Of a DNA stretch of 64,000 bases, positions 59,322 through 64,000 are shown in pieces (positions within the stretch are counted from its first letter, which is position 1; every line of letters starts with the position of its first letter). This DNA comes from Thuidium tamariscinum. Its lineage: Eukaryota; Streptophyta; Bryopsida; Hypnales; Thuidiaceae. Location: NCBI GenBank assembly GCA_947034885.2, contig OZ019759.1:7752501-7816500 (forward strand), in the 5' to 3' direction. Both the position numbers and the translations under genes were made by a program. The notes beneath the pieces were generated by a model, which worked only from the letters and a program-made list of their open reading frames with translations, had not been told where the DNA came from and did not search any database.

Positions 59322-60770
59322 CTAGAACCAAATTACCCTCACTGTTAGAGTGCTAGTAGCTTTGAGGAGGATTTGGAAGAAGTGCGGATTTTTTTTGCGC
59401 GCCCCTCTCCACGGCTTTGCTCCATTCATGGCCATGTCATCCTCATGAGTGTAGTTTATGAGCATGTTGTCCTTGGCAATGTTGACACTGGCCTTCTTCA
59501 TGAAAGAGAAATTGAACTTCCCTTTGTCTTTGAGGTTCTTCTCGAGGAGCATGATCCCAAACTTCTGTATCTACGGATTAGGTGAGGCAAATGTTGATTA
59601 GAAATGCATTGGAAGATGAACATGATGACTAGTTTGCAGAAGCCAAGAGAATAGAATGGAGTTTACCGTCTGTTTGTTGTCAATGGCTAAGGTTAAGTGC
59701 ATGTGGTTCATACCCATCCACTCCTTCTTCTTGACCATGTCATATATGTCACACAATGCAGCAAAGTCACTCTTCGATTTGATGCCATACGAGTGGAAGA
59801 CAATGACACAATCGTTGTCTTGGAGATGCTTGCACACAAAGTTGTAGGTTGACTGGAGGGCCTCATCTTCAACGTCTTCATTCCAATTGGGCACATCATC
59901 TTTAGGAAAAGACAACCCTAGGATAGGCAAGTTCTCAAGGCAATCAAAGAAGACAACGTCCACCCCTGATCAAGTGTTCCACTGCCTATAGAAATATTTG
60001 TTTTTTGTTGTAGACACCTACCAAGTGCCAACATGAAGTACATCATCAAATGAAGAAGTAGCATGTACACTATTGATGTTGACAAGACAAAATGAACAAT
60101 GACCAATTTGAAGTTTGAAGTGAGTACTTTCCTCAAGAAGGCCAAGACTTGTAACAAGTGGGCTTGTTGGAGTCCATGTCTTCCACAAGTTCCACGATGG
60201 AGACATTGAGGATCAAGTCTTTGAACTTGATGAACTCTTTGTCGGTGAGAAGAAACCTTGAGATATATGAGTGATGACCTCCTCCAAGAACTCTGATAAA
60301 GTGGCCTTCCTCTTGACTCCACTTTGAGATCCAACCTAGAGTTGAAAGCCTTGATCAATTGTGGAGGATGTTGGGACTTAGGCGGTCGCCTTGGCCTTCT
60401 TCTTCCCTTTGTTGTTGGCCTATTCCTCCTTGTCCTTTTCCTACTCTCTTTTCGTGAACTTGGCAAGTCTCTCCACTTCCTTCTTTTCCTTGGCATCGAG
60501 TAGAACTTGGACTCGTGCTTTCTTCTTCATGTCGTTAGCATCCCTCCTCTGAATGGCTTTCCTCCTCTACCTATCCGTCAAGCCAGTGAACTCATCCACT
60601 TCCAAGTCAATGGCCCCTTTGTCCTCCAAGTATTCATGTAGTTGTGCATCTGATTTATGGGTGAATCCTACAAAGCAGTCCAAATACAAGGCTCCTCCAT
60701 TGAGATGAGCAGTGGTGAACATGCATAGTTGGCTCACGGAGAACATGCAATCAATGGAGTTGGGGTCCAA
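59322..60770 (-). pseudogene. Heavily decayed gene, possible methyltransferase-like domain
   Basis: Minus-strand protein text persists over 1.45 kb. It starts from ATG 60770 (MDPNSIDCMFSVSQLCMFTT, LHEYLEDKGAIDLEVDEFTG). A very basic stretch (RRDANDMKKKARVQVLLDAK, NNKGKKKAKATA) and then FKDLILNVSIVELVEDMDSN follow. Next comes GVDVVFFDCLENLPILGLSF, PNWNEDVEDEALQSTYNFVC, DNDCVIVFHSYGIKSKSDFA and NMLINYTHEDDMAMNGAKPW. At least seven in-frame stops occur, mostly TAG (first at 60567-60569), plus two compensating frame slips near 60255 and 60130. The VDVVFFD-x-x-E-N-L segment followed by a V-I-V-F-H strand vaguely resembles motif IV of amino-group methyltransferases (usual D-P-P-Y/E), but with DCLE in place of DPPE the active site would be lost. 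The assignment is tentative. Confidence 0.4.
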
Positions 60771-62455
60771 CTATGAAGACAAGAAAGGTGGCAAGTCCCT
60801 TCATTCAATTGCCCCCTTCTCTTGGAGCTCATACTTGAAGTACCTACCACGCTGATCAATTGAATGAATAGAGAGAAGTAACAAACTCTAGCAACTAATA
60901 TCTTCTTGAGTTTCAAATGGTATGTCCTTCAATAACAAACATGATAGAATTGTGAGCAACAAGGTCAAAGCGTAAGGCAAATGACTTTAGAAAAACATTG
61001 ACCAATGTTTGAAGTATATTGGAAAAGAATTCTTTGGACCACTAAGTCGAAGCTTTTGCAATTCATGAATGAATTGCCTTTCTTAAAGTAATTAGCACCT
61101 TTGAAGATAGGTCCGAATCATTGGTCCTAGATCTTCTTCCTCCATCCCTTGATGTAGTTAGGCAATGTCTCTAGCTACTGCGGGACCATCATGTCAATCT
61201 TGAGATTGTCATGTCTGACCATCCTGTCGTACGCGCAGTCTAGCAGAAAGCACCTTTATCACATCCAAACGTGATAATATGACACAGAATATCGTCCCAG
61301 GAGATTCCAGACGTTACTAATAGTTGCGTTTTCCGGTTTCTAGGTTTCCCAACTCAAAACACCCAAGTTACTACTCTCAATCCGGAATACCAACTTGTCT
61401 TCCGGAACTCTTTTTCCGGATCCGTCGTTTCTTTCTGAATCCGTCTCTCCACTATGACCGGATTCCTTTCTCGGATCCGGATTTCACTTTCACCCGGATT
61501 TGTGTCAAACCGGACTTTGGTTCCGTCACTTTGATTTATCAGTTTTAGATACCCCTGTTTTATCCACAGGGGGTCCTCTCTTGATCTTTCCGAGGGGTAG
61601 GGACTTACCACTCCTAAACTTCACACTCTCTTCTTAAACAAAGCACACAAAACACCCAAATGTACCTGATTTTACAGTAGAGACGGATCCGGGTCCTCAC
61701 AACTTGATGGATAGCTCTGGGCCAATTCGGTTAGCAGGTCACTCAGGACTACTTCACTTGCCCTTACTACAACGACAGATTAAAAGACCCCTAGACCTGA
61801 AAGGACGTACTTCCCTAGTTCTCCGGATAGACTCAGTGGTTGGCAGACCTTCCGGTGGACGGAACTTTCCTATGGCGGTTGCTTAACTCCGCACGAATCC
61901 GCCCCTGCGGTTCCGGAACCTCCTCCGCGTCACTCCTGGACTCACACCGGATCACCGTTCCGGCGAATTAAAGGCTCCACGCTCAAACTCACGAATCAAG
62001 ACCCTAGCTCTCGGAAGTTGGTCACTCAGTTCGGATTCCAGTTGCCTAAGAATCCGGATTCCTCCTCACCCATCCCTCTTGCCTCTCAACACTCCAACAA
62101 ACATACCAAGAGAGACTTAAACACAAGTCAGAGCTAGAATGTCCATCTGCCGGCTCAGATTAAAGAAGGGAATGAAATACAATGGAATATGCACTAGGAA
62201 GAAATGATAGGCCAACTAACTTGCCTGCCCCTTAAAAGCTCAAAACAAAACGGAAGTCAAAGCCTAAAAACAAAAACGGAATGCCAACAAGGCAAAAGAA
62301 AATCCGAAACAACCAATCGGAGTCCAACCGGATTATCCGGAAAGGTCCGGCCAGTTGATTCTAAAGTTCCAGATCGGGGCCCACACCCGGGAAACCCGTC
62401 CAGGAAACTTCCGTCCCAAAATCTCACAAATCCTACCTAACTACTCAACTCTGTC
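60771..62455 (-). other. 5' flank of the decayed gene, then 3' flank of repeat-family copy 2
   Basis: 60771-61230 is AT-rich with coding traces of the preceding pseudogene (a minus frame at 60734-60916). From about 61230 the sequence becomes CCGGATT-rich and resembles 50400-51580, marking the 3' non-coding part of the homologous repeat. No LTR or target duplication identified. Confidence 0.4.
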
Positions 62456-64000
62456 CTACTTACGCGTCCGCTTTGATGTAGTACCCGTGGGCAGAACTGA
62501 ACTCCTCCGCATCACTGCCTTGGGAGGTGGAGCCTTCTTGGTGGCGGATCGGGTCTGTCTCTTCTGAATCGGAACCGGTGGCGTTCCGCTGTCTTCCGTC
62601 GAGGTCTCATCTGAGTCCACCTCTGAACTTTCCGACCGCTCCACTTCCTGGAATCCGCCCTGCTCCCCAACTTCATCACGGATGTTGATGGGCGGATTGT
62701 CTTCCTTGTCCGAGTCGTCCAGGATGACTGTTGTGTTCCGCGGGACCTTGTCCGGCACCTTGTCTGGCTCGTTCATGTGGGCGAACGTCTCCGGATTCTC
62801 CCTGGCCGGATTCGGTAGGGCCTTCATCCGGATCTCCAAGTCGAGTCGCGGTGCTGCCTTCTTCTCTTGCGGCTCCGTAGGTGTATTTGACGGTCCGACC
62901 GCATTCAGATCTGATCCGAGCTCGCCGAGGTTCTTCATGACCGGCGAGTTCCCGAGCAACTTTTGATCCGTCGACATCCGTCCTTGCGCTCCAGGGCTGA
63001 AGTCCGTGTAAACCTGCTGGTTGAGCAAGCTCGAAAGGCCTTCTCCCAATTCCGAATTGAGGGTCCCAATCAAGGTCCTCATTTCCTTCAGCACCCCTTC
63101 CATCTTGGCCTGGTAATCCACCAAGATGGTGAGGACTTTCGATCTGGTGATGTGTCCCTCCGTCACCAACCGGGCGAAAAACAGTTTGGCCCTCACCACT
63201 GTTTCCGCCGGTTGGGCCACCAACCCTTGTAGGTTCTGAACCAAGGTGGTAGCCTCGCTGATCTTCCCGTTGGTGACACTAAGGTCACTCTCCAAGTAGG
63301 TCACTGTATTACGGAGCCCGTTCCGCTCCTCTTCTGCCTTCTGCTGTCCCTCTTCAGCTACCCGGGTTAGATCTTCCGCCTGCCGGATCCGATCCGCCTG
63401 GATCCGGGCTTCGTCCTCCCACTTCCGGATCTCCTCGTCCTTCTTCCGCAACACCTCTTGAGTCGGAAGATGATCGAGGATTTCTAGAATTTCCTCGATC
63501 TTCACTCCGCCTAGCTTGACGGAGATCTGCTCGAGTATGGCCTCGTAGTTGTTGCTGTCCGCGTGTGCCATCATGGCATGTCGGATGATGGTGTCGAAGT
63601 GGTTCCGCTTCTTCTTACCCAGGGTCGATCCGGGTGGATCCGGGTCTGGATTGCCCCTCTTATCCGATGTGGTGGATTTCATCCGTTCCAGCCGGCTAAC
63701 CGGCTTCTGCTCCTGGGGGTCTTCCTCCATCTGCTCGTCCTCTGGGTCCTCCGGATCCTTCTCTACCTCATCCGTCAAGCTGTACTTGAGGATCTGAACT
63801 CCGGTCTCATAGTGGAGGATTTCCGGCCCACTCAGTACATCATTGTGGTGGTACAGATGGAATAGGTAGGCGCTGATAGTGCTGGTCTTCTCCCGTCCCA
63901 CATGTTCGGCTAGCTGATTAATTACATATTGGAAGACTAGGCTCCAGTTGACTATCCGCTTCTCGAAACACCCGAAGATGGTGTTTGCTATCGTCACCGT
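62456..64000 (-). CDS. Repeat-family gene copy 2, open, truncated by the window edge
   Basis: The minus-strand frame is open from the window end (64000) to TAG 62456-62458, over 510 codons; the true start lies beyond the window. It matches copy 1 from TVTIANTIFG onward: a conserved ISAYLFHLYHHNDVL helix, an acidic linker (EDPEDEQMEEDPQEQ), a NHFDTIIRHAMMAHADSNNY segment, and a long coiled coil (LRKKDEEIRKWEDEARIQAD through LVQNLQGLVAQPAETVV). The conserved SKVLTILVDYQAKMEGVLKEM, a Ser/Asp/Glu-rich tail and a basic end (TSKRTRK) follow. Unlike copy 1, it has no internal stop, so it may be a recent or expressed copy. No integrase, RT or DDE domain adjoins. Function is unknown; a structural, coiled-coil transposon protein is my inference. 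Confidence 0.7.
   Translation of the reverse strand, partial: TVTIANTIFGCFEKRIVNWSLVFQYVINQLAEHVGREKTSTISAYLFHLYHHNDVLSGPEILHYETGVQILKYSLTDEVEKDPEDPEDEQMEEDPQEQKPVSRLERMKSTTSDKRGNPDPDPPGSTLGKKKRNHFDTIIRHAMMAHADSNNYEAILEQISVKLGGVKIEEILEILDHLPTQEVLRKKDEEIRKWEDEARIQADRIRQAEDLTRVAEEGQQKAEEERNGLRNTVTYLESDLSVTNGKISEATTLVQNLQGLVAQPAETVVRAKLFFARLVTEGHITRSKVLTILVDYQAKMEGVLKEMRTLIGTLNSELGEGLSSLLNQQVYTDFSPGAQGRMSTDQKLLGNSPVMKNLGELGSDLNAVGPSNTPTEPQEKKAAPRLDLEIRMKALPNPARENPETFAHMNEPDKVPDKVPRNTTVILDDSDKEDNPPINIRDEVGEQGGFQEVERSESSEVDSDETSTEDSGTPPVPIQKRQTRSATKKAPPPKAVMRRSSVLPTGTTSKRTRK

Noticed and set aside
51584..60770. Alternative nuclear genetic code reading TAG as an amino acid
   Set aside because: The open homologous gene ends at a TAG (62456-62458), and TAA and TGA interrupt other frames as well; mutation of silenced repeats explains the data better.
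62682..63865. Plus-strand frames of 82-100 codons
   Set aside because: Antisense shadows of the open minus-strand gene.

Overview
This window is nuclear DNA of a plant. It holds a Ty1-copia retrotransposon of plant type, a B3-type DNA-binding domain with a GT-AG intron, a protein resembling the plant Ptta/EnSpm transposase-associated family, a CACTA-type terminus, and AT-rich intergenic DNA full of small inverted-repeat elements. I cannot name the species. No ribosomal RNA, bacterial operon or CRISPR array is visible, and apart from the edge-truncated frame at 62.5-64.0 kb, which has no internal stop, I see no intact housekeeping gene. The content is repeats, transposon-related genes and decayed genes.

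Layout. 1-12.9 kb is AT-rich and nearly gene-free, with a 920-bp TTA-flanked inverted-repeat element (2.7-3.6 kb), a decayed coding fragment (5.2-5.5 kb, minus) and a 0.4-kb element (11.9-12.3 kb). 12.9-14.2 kb is GC-richer and carries a B3-domain gene with one internal TAG. 15.0-18.9 kb is a 3.9-kb element with long GC-rich inverted termini, holding a second copy of the 920-bp element. 19-26.7 kb is AT-rich again, with TA microsatellites and a longer relative of the 12-kb element.

26.7-50.2 kb is the most unusual part. Its plus strand is strongly G-rich and C-poor, and several spliced, plus-strand, unrecognised coding units lie along it. One (gene A) has exons whose splice phases agree across three introns. 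A 6505-bp Ty1-copia element (29810-36314) with two identical 215-bp LTRs and a 5-bp target duplication splits its fourth exon. Another unit (40.6-41.8 kb) resembles the CACTA-associated Ptta family, and a third (42.8-44.8 kb) encodes a disordered, probably nuclear protein.

50.3-54.2 kb and 61.2-64 kb hold two diverged members of one repeat family, each with a long minus-strand gene (N-terminal globular domain, acidic linker, coiled coil, basic tail). The first has four in-frame stops; the second is open and runs off the window. Between them are an orphan CACTA terminus with subterminal repeats (54.5-55.14 kb), a perfect 17-bp hairpin, and two more decayed genes (56.2-57.6 kb plus; 59.3-60.8 kb minus).

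Two themes recur. Several decayed frames are punctuated by stops one transition away from CAG, CAA, CGA or TGG, with few indels, as expected from deamination of methylated cytosine in silenced repeats. Three frameshifts lie in homopolymer runs and may be assembly errors.
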